Position numbers and translations under genes: made by a program
Assembly: GCF_934754935.1 (NCBI RefSeq)
Contig: NZ_CAKVJB010000003.1
Location: forward strand, 1-64,000
Length of the DNA stretch: 64,000 nt
Source of the DNA: an uncultured Holdemanella sp.
Lineage (GTDB): Bacteria; Bacillota_I; Bacilli_A; Erysipelotrichales; Erysipelotrichaceae
Direction: 5' to 3'
Shown here: in pieces, positions 16,114 to 24,194 of the stretch
How the letters are laid out: each line of letters begins with the position of its first letter
Position numbering within the stretch: the first letter of the stretch is position 1
Notes under the pieces: generated by a model
Told to the model about the DNA's origin: nothing
Seen by the model: the letters and a program-made list of their open reading frames with translations, nothing else
Database searches by the model: none

Positions 16114-16390
16114 ACAAAACACAGAGAAATGGAGTAGTAAAAGGAAAGTCTTTGTTAGAGAATTGTCGGTTGGTGCAAGACATGAAGGATCAAACTTTGA
16201 ACTTACCATGGAGTGGTCAGGTTGATAAGACTTGGACGTATGCTTAACGTTAATAAAGCAGGATGTGATAGCATCTGAAATGAGTGCATTCTTAAATGAA
16301 TGAAGAAGAGTGGTACCGCGGAAGTATTGTAATTCTAACCTTTCGTCTCTTCTGTCTAAACAGGCAGCAAGAAACGATTGGTTTTTTTGT
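16114..16390 (+). promoter_or_regulatory. T-box riboswitch upstream of the transporter/dehydrogenase operon
   Basis: All T-box landmarks are present: the AGTA of the stem I specifier loop (in GGAGTAGTAAAAGG, near 16131), GGTTGGTGCAAGAC, then GAACTTACCATGGAGTGG, and the T-box proper GAGTGGTACCGCGG (16308-16321). A terminator follows, built from AACCTTTCGTCTCTT and AAGAAACGATTGGTT, with seven T residues at 16381-16387. Lining up GAA-NNN-ACC-YUGGAG with known stem I consensus, the specifier is CTT (Leu); if the register is shifted it would be TAC (Tyr) or ACC (Thr). Uncharged cognate tRNA would allow read-through. Confidence 0.9.
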
Positions 16391-16422
16391 TAGCTTGTTG
16401 TGCACACTATAGGAGGAAACGT

Positions 16423-17574
16423 ATGAAAGCACAAAAAGTTGGAAAAATGGCGATATTTTCAGTAGGCGCCGTATTATTCTCAGCACACGCTGGAGGTGGA
16501 TTTGCCACAGGAAATCAGGCAAATACATATTATGTAGGTTTAGGATGGACTGGTATTGTGAGTGCCATAATAGCTATGTTGCTATTGATATTGACAATGC
16601 GAGAAGCCATGGTGATGTATAACCAGAGAAATTTAACAAGCGCAAAGGAATTGTTTGAAAACTTATATCATCCATTCGATAAGTTGGAAATCTTATTCGA
16701 GATTTTCTTTAATATCATGGTTTTGATGGCGGTTGCAGCCGCAATCAGTGGTGCTGCAAGTGCATTACAACAATACTTTGGATTTAATTATTATGCTTGT
16801 GTCGTTGCGGTTGGAATCGTTGTTCTTTGCTTAACAATTTTTGGAGCTAGTGTAGTTCGTATGGCAAGTACATATATGGGTATGGCTATCTTAGTAACAG
16901 CTATTGTTATTTATGGTATGGGAATCATGAAAGGTCAAAATATTGGAGCTATTTTAGCAAATGACTTTACTGTAAATGGTTTTATGAATATGCCTAAAGC
17001 TATCTTAAATGCATTTACATATGCAGGCTTTCAATGTGTGACATTACCAACAATCGTTGCTTGTGGAGCTATCTTACCAGATCGTAAATCTTGTTCAAAA
17101 GCAATGTGGATCTCATTTGTGATGAATGCTGTCGCATTAGTATTAAGTGTATTGATGTTAATTTCTTGGAAGGGTGTTTATGGAGAAACAACTCTACCTA
17201 CATTGACAAGTTTAAATGCGATGAATGCCAACTGGATGGTTGTTGTATATGGTATTTGTTTATTACTTTGCTTAATTTCTACAGCAGTAACAACAACATT
17301 CGGATTTGTGGCTCGTTTTGAAAATATTCGTGTTTTAAAGAATGTAGAAAATCCAGTAAAGAAAAGAATCATTGTATCTGCATTTATTATTGTAGTATCT
17401 ATGACCATTTCAATGGCCGGATTAACGAACATTATTAAATATGGATATGGTTATTGTGGATATTTAGCTATCGCAATCATCATTGTTCCATTCTTAACAG
17501 TCGGTGTATACAAGAATTATCATACAGAAAGTGTTGAAGTAAAAGAAGGAGTCGAAGTTTATGAAAACAATTGA
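16423..17574 (+). CDS. YkvI-like (COG3949) membrane transporter
   Basis: The 383-residue protein has about ten to eleven hydrophobic segments and an N-terminal segment with AHAGGGFATGNQ. This resembles the GxGFASG unwound helix of YkvI-type members of the APC/LeuT superfamily. It is most likely an amino acid transporter; the T-box upstream, with a probable leucine specifier, supports amino-acid-linked expression. The ATG at 16423 has AGGAGG upstream; the longer frame from 16378 begins inside the terminator. It overlaps the dehydrogenase gene by 14 bases. Confidence 0.75.
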   Translation: MKAQKVGKMAIFSVGAVLFSAHAGGGFATGNQANTYYVGLGWTGIVSAIIAMLLLILTMREAMVMYNQRNLTSAKELFENLYHPFDKLEILFEIFFNIMVLMAVAAAISGAASALQQYFGFNYYACVVAVGIVVLCLTIFGASVVRMASTYMGMAILVTAIVIYGMGIMKGQNIGAILANDFTVNGFMNMPKAILNAFTYAGFQCVTLPTIVACGAILPDRKSCSKAMWISFVMNAVALVLSVLMLISWKGVYGETTLPTLTSLNAMNANWMVVVYGICLLLCLISTAVTTTFGFVARFENIRVLKNVENPVKKRIIVSAFIIVVSMTISMAGLTNIIKYGYGYCGYLAIAIIIVPFLTVGVYKNYHTESVEVKEGVEVYENN

Positions 17575-18643
17575 AATGTCTAATTATTCAGTCGGAGAAA
17601 GTTGTTACAACGAAATCCCAAGTGTATGTGAAAAATACAACATTAAAAAGGTTGTGTTGATTGGTGGTAAAAGAGCTTTGGCAGCTGCTGAACCAAGAAT
17701 TCGCGAAGCCATTAAAGAGACTGATATTATTATTACAGATTCAATTGTATATGGTGTTGAATGTACAATGACAAATGTACATAAATTAACTTCAAATCCA
17801 AACGTACAAGAAGCTGATGTCATCTTTGCGATTGGTGGAGGAAAAGCTATTGATACTTGTAAAACCGCATCCATTGAAATGGATGACAAGATGGTATTCT
17901 CATTTCCAACAATTTGTTCAAACTGTTCAGCCGCTACAGCCATTGCCGTAGTATACGATGATAATGGAGCATTGGACCACTATTCATATCCTCATTGTCC
18001 AGCACATATCTTTATCAATCCAGATGTTATCGCAAAAGCACCAAGCGAATATTTCTGGGCTGGAATTGGAGATGCGTTGTCTAAACAATGTGAAGTTGAA
18101 TTCGCAACACAAGGAAAGACATTGGATCATACAGCTACAATGGGTTTGGCATTAGCTAAAACTTGTACAGAACCATTGTTGAAATATGGTAAACAAGGTA
18201 TGGAAGATTGTAAAAACGATACAAATTCAGCTGCAATCGAAGCCATTGCATTGGATATTGTTGTATCCACTGGATATGTTTCAAACTTAACAAACCAACC
18301 AGAATATTATTATAATTCAAGCATTGCGCACGCCTTCTATAATGGAAGCTGCTCAATTGCACGTGACGGACACCATCTACATGGTGAAGTTGTATCCTTT
18401 GGTGTATTAGTATTGTATGCATATGCCAAAGATGAAGAAAACTTGATGAAAATGGCAAAATTCAATAAATCAATCGGCTTACCAGTGACTTTAGCAGATG
18501 TGGATTTGAATGAAAGCCATTTAGAAGCTTTGACCCAAGCAGCTACAAAAACAAATGAGTGGAAAAATGCACCTTTCCCATTCACAAAAGAAGAGTTTAT
18601 TGCCGCTATTAAAAAGGCAGATGCAGTAGGTCAAAGTTTATAA
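17561..18643 (+). CDS. Iron-containing alcohol dehydrogenase family protein (glycerol dehydrogenase-like)
   Basis: This 360-residue protein is related to GldA and to hydroxycarboxylate dehydrogenase HcxA. It shows the NAD-binding VIFAIGGGKAIDTCKTAS (about 87-104), FPTICSNCSAATA, then metal ligands: aspartate in GIGDALSKQCE, histidine in SSIAHAFYNG and in HGEVVSFG. Under a T-box and next to an amino acid transporter, a 2-oxo-acid/2-hydroxy-acid reductase for amino acid degradation is more attractive than glycerol oxidation, but that is inference. Second gene of the operon, overlapping the first. Confidence 0.8.
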   Translation: MKTIEMSNYSVGESCYNEIPSVCEKYNIKKVVLIGGKRALAAAEPRIREAIKETDIIITDSIVYGVECTMTNVHKLTSNPNVQEADVIFAIGGGKAIDTCKTASIEMDDKMVFSFPTICSNCSAATAIAVVYDDNGALDHYSYPHCPAHIFINPDVIAKAPSEYFWAGIGDALSKQCEVEFATQGKTLDHTATMGLALAKTCTEPLLKYGKQGMEDCKNDTNSAAIEAIALDIVVSTGYVSNLTNQPEYYYNSSIAHAFYNGSCSIARDGHHLHGEVVSFGVLVLYAYAKDEENLMKMAKFNKSIGLPVTLADVDLNESHLEALTQAATKTNEWKNAPFPFTKEEFIAAIKKADAVGQSL

Positions 18644-18669
18644 AAGATCGAGAAATTCGATCTTTTTTT
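18643..18669 (+). terminator. Terminator of the T-box operon
   Basis: AAAGATCGA (18643-18651) and TCGATCTTT (18657-18665), then a T run. Confidence 0.9.
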
Positions 18670-18781
18670 CTATTTTAATGGTATTTTCACATGGAAGGTT
18701 TAGATTTAAGGTGTATGTGAAATTTTGTGATTTGTAGGCCAATTTGATAGGTGTGTTATAATTAGTGATGTAGGTGATAAA

Positions 18782-19684
18782 ATGTTACTATTTTTTAAGA
18801 GTTTACCAAGACTAGTACGAAGCGCCAATAAGGATATGCACCGTCATTTCTCGATGACTTTTTCTTCAATTGTATCAATTGGTATCGCTTTACTAATGGC
18901 CTTGTTTATATTTGTGATTTACATGAATGTTGGAGGATTTACGAATCAAATTGAAAGTGAATTCATGATTCAAGTTTCTTTAAATCCAACACTAGAAGAT
19001 GAAGGAATTAGTGAATTATCTGATTCGATTTCATCTCTTGCTTCAGTAAAAAAAGTAACGTATTCAAGTAAAGAAGAAGAATTGGATGCGTTGATCAAAG
19101 AAAATGGAGCTATGTTTAAACAATATAAGGGAGAGGACAAGAACCCTTTATACGATGTTTTGAATGTGGAATTAAAAGACAACACAAAAATTTCAAAAGT
19201 GACAAACAAAATTTCTAAAATGGATGGTGTTGTTAAGGCAACCTATGGAGGTGGTGCCATCAATACTATGATTCATTTGTTTAAGAATATTCGTGTATGG
19301 GGAAGTGTTTTTGTGGGACTTATGGTATTGATTGCCATATTCTTGATTCGAAATACCATCAAAATGACGATAATGGTACGAAAAGATGAAATCGCAATCA
19401 TGCGAACAGTTGGTGCCTACAACTGGTATATCTCTTTTCCATTTGTTTTAGAAGGAATTTTTATTGGTTTTTGGGGTGCTTTAGGCCCTGTTTTGATTTG
19501 TATATTTGGATATACAGTACTTTACCATGTAATGAATGGTATGTTTTTTAGTGACATGATGACAATGTTAAAGCCATATCCATTTGTATTATGCACTTCT
19601 GGTGGCATTCTTTTAATTGGAATGGTTGTAGGAATGCTAGGAAGTTATTTGGCAGTTAGAAAATATTTGAGGTGGACACGATGA
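18782..19684 (+). CDS. ftsX: FtsX-like permease, first copy
   Basis: FtsX works with the ATPase FtsE to activate peptidoglycan hydrolases at the division site. The 300-residue protein has four membrane segments (about 27-48, 175-198, 220-245, 270-292) and a large outside loop (about 50-170) after the first. The conserved RKDEIAIMRTVGAYNWYI follows the second. SD TAGGTGAT lies upstream. It ends in an ATGA overlap with the PcsB-like gene. A second ftsX copy lies after ftsE in the same operon, about 35-40 percent alike by eye, so this operon has two. Confidence 0.88.
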   Translation: MLLFFKSLPRLVRSANKDMHRHFSMTFSSIVSIGIALLMALFIFVIYMNVGGFTNQIESEFMIQVSLNPTLEDEGISELSDSISSLASVKKVTYSSKEEELDALIKENGAMFKQYKGEDKNPLYDVLNVELKDNTKISKVTNKISKMDGVVKATYGGGAINTMIHLFKNIRVWGSVFVGLMVLIAIFLIRNTIKMTIMVRKDEIAIMRTVGAYNWYISFPFVLEGIFIGFWGALGPVLICIFGYTVLYHVMNGMFFSDMMTMLKPYPFVLCTSGGILLIGMVVGMLGSYLAVRKYLRWTR

Positions 19685-21042
19685 GAAAATATAAAATTGG
19701 TGCAGGTTTTTTAAGTTTCGTAATGGCCTGCTCATTGATTATGCCTGTTTCAGCCGAAGACTATTCGGATACAGAAGCTTGGTATGCCAAGTGTAGTCAA
19801 GCGCAAACTTCTCAATCGGGAGTAAAAGCTTGTCAAGGATTTCAGGAATATCAGAAGAATCGTAAACAAAATCTTCAAGATAGTATTAATTCTTATAATT
19901 CAAGTATAGCTTCTTTGCAGAGTGATACTTCAAAAATGGAGAAACTTGCCAAGGAACAAAAAGAATTAGTCACAAATTTACAGGCGCAAATTAGTGAAAA
20001 AGAAAAATCTATTGAGATGATCGAAAAGAATATCGAAGAGCTTGAAACAAAAATTAAGGCTAAGGAAGAGGAAATCGAAGCTTGGAACGAACAAATTGAA
20101 ATGCGAATGAAAAATGAACAAACTACGATTGGAACGAATATGATCATTGATTTGATCATGGGATCGGATAGTTTGAGTGACATGCTTCGTCGTATTTCAG
20201 GTGTTGAAAGAATTACAGAAGATGATCAGTCGCAAATTAAAAAATTAAACAAACTAAAGAAAGAACTTGTTTTGCAGCAAGATGAACAAAAGCGTTTGGA
20301 TGCAGACGCAAAAAGTCAGAAGGCAGAATTGGAAAACCAAAAGAAACAAGCGAGTGAATTAGAGGAATCCTATAACAAGCTAGTGGAAGAATATCAGAAA
20401 CAAATTGCTCAACTAGAAGCAGAAAAAAGATCTGCACAAGTAGATATGAGTACAATTCGTGATTTTGTGATTTCTACAAATTTCTCGGGTACCATTGAAT
20501 CAGTTTCAGGCTTTATACAACCCGTACAAGGCGGAAGTAAAAGTGCTGGTACTTGGGCATACGCAAGTGGTGGACTTCATTTAGGTCTAGATTGGGCAGC
20601 TCCAGTTGGAACAAGTGTTGTGGCTCCTGCAAGTGGTGTCATTTTATATGCTGCAGCTCCAGTAGGAAGTAATAGTGGTTATTTAGGTAATTGGACAGGT
20701 TATCCTGCCGGTGGAGGAAATACAATTCAAATGTTATGTAATGTGAATGGCACATTATATGCCGTAAGTTTCTTCCATTTATCGCAAAGCCTTTATGTAA
20801 GTGCAGGACAAAGTGTCTCACAAGGACAGACGATTGCGCTATCTGGAAATTCAGGAAACTCAAGTGGTGCACATACACATATTGAAGTTTATAATCTAGG
20901 ATCGATGTCTGTTAGTGATGCGGTAGCACGTTTTAGTGCAGGTGCCGATTTTGCGTGGGGAACAGGATGGTCTGGTGGAAGTACTTGTGAAGCTGGAAGT
21001 GCAGCACCATGTCGTGAAAGACCAGAAAAGTTCTTTGGTTAG
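19681..21042 (+). CDS. PcsB/EnvC-like murein hydrolase with coiled coil and M23 domain
   Basis: It probably splits cell-wall cross-links under control of FtsEX. The 453-residue protein has a signal peptide (MRKYKIGAGFLSFVMACSLI, cleavage near PVSA-ED), and a long charged coiled coil (about 50-265). A C-terminal LytM/M23 peptidase domain (about 295-400) has the zinc motif HLGLDWA, FFHLSQ and HTHIEV, all catalytic residues present. The ATG at 19681 overlaps the ftsX stop and has GAGGTGG upstream. Its place between ftsX and ftsE fits the FtsEX-effector relation seen with PcsB and EnvC. Confidence 0.88.
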   Translation: MRKYKIGAGFLSFVMACSLIMPVSAEDYSDTEAWYAKCSQAQTSQSGVKACQGFQEYQKNRKQNLQDSINSYNSSIASLQSDTSKMEKLAKEQKELVTNLQAQISEKEKSIEMIEKNIEELETKIKAKEEEIEAWNEQIEMRMKNEQTTIGTNMIIDLIMGSDSLSDMLRRISGVERITEDDQSQIKKLNKLKKELVLQQDEQKRLDADAKSQKAELENQKKQASELEESYNKLVEEYQKQIAQLEAEKRSAQVDMSTIRDFVISTNFSGTIESVSGFIQPVQGGSKSAGTWAYASGGLHLGLDWAAPVGTSVVAPASGVILYAAAPVGSNSGYLGNWTGYPAGGGNTIQMLCNVNGTLYAVSFFHLSQSLYVSAGQSVSQGQTIALSGNSGNSSGAHTHIEVYNLGSMSVSDAVARFSAGADFAWGTGWSGGSTCEAGSAAPCRERPEKFFG

Positions 21043-21052
21043 GAGGAACATT

Positions 21053-21739
21053 ATGATTGATTTAAAAGATGTTTCAAAAGCATATTCCAATGGGGTGCAT
21101 GCTTTAAATCATGTTAATTTACATATTGATAAAGGTGAATTTGTGTATGTGATTGGAGCAACTGGCTCTGGAAAGTCAACCTTGATCAAAGTATTAAATG
21201 GTGAAATTGTTCCAGATGAAGGAACCGTTATTGTAGGTGGAGTCAATGTAGGTGCATTGAAACATAGAAAAGTCCCATACTACAGACGTAATATTGGATG
21301 TGTTTTTCAAGACTATCGATTGTTGCCTAAACTAACTGTTTATGAAAATATTGCGTTTGCCTTAGAAGTTGTGGGTATGCCACGCAAACAAATTCGAAAA
21401 CGCGTGATGGAAGTTTTAGATCTTGTTGATTTGAAAGAAAAAGCTAGAAGCTATCCAGATGAATTATCCGGTGGACAACAACAGCGTGTCACGATTGGTC
21501 GTGCCATCGCAAATAAACCAATGGTTTTGATTGCGGATGAACCAACAGGAAATCTAGACCCCGAAAAGAGTTTAGAAATTATTACATTGCTTGAAAAAAT
21601 CAATAAAAAACTAGATACTACGGTTATGATGGTTACACATGATAAAGTATTGGTAGACCGATTTAAAAAACGTACGATCATGCTAGATAAAGGATATGTG
21701 ATCCACGATTCGAATAGAGGTGGGTATAAGAGTCTATGA
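21053..21739 (+). CDS. ftsE: Cell division ATP-binding protein FtsE
   Basis: This is the ABC ATPase partner of FtsX. The 228-residue protein has Walker A GATGSGKST (about 35-43), the Q-loop in FQDYRLLP, signature LSGGQQQRV, Walker B VLIADEPTGNLDP and the switch histidine in MVTHDK. The ATG at 21053 has AGGAGG upstream; longer frames run into the preceding gene. Its last bases overlap the second ftsX (ATGA). It is the only ftsE of the operon, serving two FtsX copies. Confidence 0.94.
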   Translation: MIDLKDVSKAYSNGVHALNHVNLHIDKGEFVYVIGATGSGKSTLIKVLNGEIVPDEGTVIVGGVNVGALKHRKVPYYRRNIGCVFQDYRLLPKLTVYENIAFALEVVGMPRKQIRKRVMEVLDLVDLKEKARSYPDELSGGQQQRVTIGRAIANKPMVLIADEPTGNLDPEKSLEIITLLEKINKKLDTTVMMVTHDKVLVDRFKKRTIMLDKGYVIHDSNRGGYKSL

Positions 21740-22635
21740 AAGGTTTAAGAACTTTTTTATATGAACTTAAATATGCTTTTTTAGGAATGAAAAGACATAT
21801 CATGTTATGCTTTTCGGCCATTAGTGCAATCGGAATTACGCTACTTTTAATTGGAACCATTCTGATTATTGGACTTCATGTGAATTATTTTTCGAATGAT
21901 GTACAAAAAGATTTGAGTATTCATGTCATATTAAATGAGGACATAAAGGATGAAACTTCCATTCAGGACATAAATGATAAAATCTCCAAATTAAAAAATG
22001 TGGATAAAGTTGAATTTTCATCTAAAGACAATGAACTTGAATTAATGATCAAAGAAAAAGGATTGGCTTTTAAAGCTTATAGAGGTGATTCAAATCCTTT
22101 GTCAAATGCCTTCTTTGTCTATGTAAAGAATGCTTCTAACATTCGTAAAACAAGCGCACAAATCAAGAAAATTGATGGAGTCGCTAGCACAGCCTTTGGT
22201 GGAGATAGTGTTACCTCTTTAGTTGAAATGTTGAATATGGTTCAAAAAATAGGTCTTGGCATTGTTGCATTGTTGATCGTACTGTCATTATATTTAATTT
22301 CGAATACGATTCGCACAACAATCGATTCAAGACAAGACGAAATTATGATTATGCGAACTGTAGGGGCTACAAATGGCTTTATTAGTAATCCATTTATAGT
22401 AGAAGGAATCTTTATTGGTTTATTAGGTGCTGTTGTTCCTTATTTAATTGTTCATTTTGGATATGAAAAGCTATATACAAGTCTAGGCGGACAATTGTTT
22501 ACACCGATGTTTGCCTTGTTTAAACCAAACACAATCAGCTTTCAAGTAGGACTTTCTATTGTTCTTGCAGGAGCTTTGATTGGTGGTTTTGCCTCTTTGT
22601 TTGCGGCAAGAAAATATTTAAAAATGAAACGATAA
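21736..22635 (+). CDS. ftsX: FtsX-like permease, second copy
   Basis: The 299-residue protein has the same plan as the first copy: membrane segment about 20-48, outside domain to about 170, RQDEIMIMRTVGATNGFI, and two C-terminal segments. The outside domain shares the SSKDNELELMIKEKG pattern with SSKEEELDALIKENG of the first copy, but the rest diverges. It is translationally coupled to ftsE. FtsE-FtsX is the universal order, so this is probably the ancestral copy and the 18782 gene the extra one; a heterodimer with one ATPase is possible. Confidence 0.9.
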   Translation: MKGLRTFLYELKYAFLGMKRHIMLCFSAISAIGITLLLIGTILIIGLHVNYFSNDVQKDLSIHVILNEDIKDETSIQDINDKISKLKNVDKVEFSSKDNELELMIKEKGLAFKAYRGDSNPLSNAFFVYVKNASNIRKTSAQIKKIDGVASTAFGGDSVTSLVEMLNMVQKIGLGIVALLIVLSLYLISNTIRTTIDSRQDEIMIMRTVGATNGFISNPFIVEGIFIGLLGAVVPYLIVHFGYEKLYTSLGGQLFTPMFALFKPNTISFQVGLSIVLAGALIGGFASLFAARKYLKMKR

Positions 22636-22686
22636 AAAGATTGCAGAATAAAAGATTGTTTCGTATACTTTTTGTATAGAATTATT

Positions 22687-22716
22687 GGGGCGAATGATTC
22701 GTCCCATTTTGTTTTA
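22687..22716 (+). terminator. Hairpin between ftsX and ctpA
   Basis: GGGGCGAA and TTCGTCCC form a stem with a TGA loop, followed by ATTTTGTTTT. It may end the division operon or attenuate ctpA. Confidence 0.6.
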
Positions 22717-22731
22717 GAGTAGGATGAGTTT

Positions 22732-24147
22732 ATGAGTAAAAAAAGTCAAAAACTATTAATTGTATTATTATGCGTTATATGTTTTGGTGCCGGTGTTAGT
22801 GTACCTATTATTTTAAATAAAACAGCATCGAGTGATAGTAAAGAACGAGAAAAATTGGATACGATTTATTCCATTTTGAATTCGGATTGGTATTATTCAA
22901 ATAAAATTAAAAATTTGGATTCCAAATTGATGGAACAAGCAATTACTGGAATGACTACATTAGATAAGGATATTCATACAAACTATTTTAATTTGGAGCA
23001 GGCAAAAGCCTTTTCAAGCAGTCTTGAAGGGAGCAATGTTGGCTTGGGAATTTCCTTTTATTTAAACGAGAATAAGAATTTTGTGGTATCTAATGTATAT
23101 ATTAATTCAACGGCCGATAAAAAGGGCTTAAAACCTAATGATGAAATTGTTTCATTAGACGATTTAATATGTAGTGAAAATGATTCGGATACAATTATTA
23201 AATATATTAAATCTCACGAAGGCAAGAGTGTGAAGACAAAATATCTTCGAGATGGAAATGAATATACGACAAATTTAATTCCTGGTACTTTTGATTCAAC
23301 CGTTGTATGTAATATATATAAGGATTATGGAGAAATTATTTTATCGAGTTTCTCCGAAAATAGTGGAAAAGATTTCTCAAAAGCTATGACACGTCTACAA
23401 GATGCAGGTATCAAAAAATTAGTATTGGATCTACGAAATAATGGTGGCGGCTATTTAAATGCCGCATTAGAAATTTCAAGTTCTTTGATTCCAAAAAAAT
23501 CCGTTGTATTTACAGAAAAAGATAAGAATGGAAAAGTGACTAAACAAAAGACAAAAGATGAATTCAATCAGGTCAAAATGGATAAAATTATCGTTCTACA
23601 AAATGAAAATACGGCAAGTGCATCCGAAGTATTGATTGGTGCTTTAAAAGATAATTTAGGCGATATAGTCACTACGGTAGGTACTACATCTTATGGTAAA
23701 GGCACAGAACAAGTAACTGTACCATTCTCAGATGGAACAAGTTTTAAGTATACTGTGGCAAAATGGTATACGCCAAATGGAACAAGTATTAATAAAAAGG
23801 GGTTTAAACCAGATATTGAAGTTGAGCTTGGCGAAGCTAAGACAACATCCTATTACAAATTTAAGAAAAAGGATGTTATTAAAAAAGATAGTGTAGATGA
23901 TAATGCCAAAGCCCTTCAGATATATCTACAATATTTAGGATATAGTGTAGATCGAACAGACACATATTTTTCAAATACGAGTTCTCAAGGCTTGGCCAAT
24001 TTCCAACAAGATCATGGCTTAGAAGCAACAGGCGATTGTGATAAGACAACATGGGATCTTTTGGTGGAAAAAGTATTGTTGAAGATGAATGAAACACCAA
24101 GTGATGATACGCAAAGACAAAAAGCAATTGAAGAGACACAAAAGTAG
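22732..24147 (+). CDS. Carboxy-terminal processing protease (S41) with peptidoglycan-binding domain
   Basis: The 471-residue protein has an N-terminal membrane anchor (about 7-27), a PDZ domain (about 90-165, with GSNVGLGISFYL and KGLKPNDEIVSL), and the S41 catalytic domain with LDLRNNGGGYLNAA. The Ser is in NTASASEVLIGAL (about 299), the Lys in TSYGKGTEQ (about 323). A C-terminal PG_binding_1 domain follows (about 390-455). It acts outside the membrane, cleaving wall-associated or exported proteins. It follows the ftsEX operon, as CtpA/B genes often do, and could be its regulatory protease. Confidence 0.92.
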   Translation: MSKKSQKLLIVLLCVICFGAGVSVPIILNKTASSDSKEREKLDTIYSILNSDWYYSNKIKNLDSKLMEQAITGMTTLDKDIHTNYFNLEQAKAFSSSLEGSNVGLGISFYLNENKNFVVSNVYINSTADKKGLKPNDEIVSLDDLICSENDSDTIIKYIKSHEGKSVKTKYLRDGNEYTTNLIPGTFDSTVVCNIYKDYGEIILSSFSENSGKDFSKAMTRLQDAGIKKLVLDLRNNGGGYLNAALEISSSLIPKKSVVFTEKDKNGKVTKQKTKDEFNQVKMDKIIVLQNENTASASEVLIGALKDNLGDIVTTVGTTSYGKGTEQVTVPFSDGTSFKYTVAKWYTPNGTSINKKGFKPDIEVELGEAKTTSYYKFKKKDVIKKDSVDDNAKALQIYLQYLGYSVDRTDTYFSNTSSQGLANFQQDHGLEATGDCDKTTWDLLVEKVLLKMNETPSDDTQRQKAIEETQK

Positions 24148-24164
24148 GTATAAACCTACTTTTT
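24143..24164 (+). terminator. Terminator after ctpA
   Basis: AGTAGGT and ACCTACT form a 7-bp stem with an ATAA loop, overlapping the ctpA stop; TTTTTG follows. Confidence 0.75.
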
Positions 24165-24194
24165 GTATATAATAGAGAAGAAGGATGTGAATTC

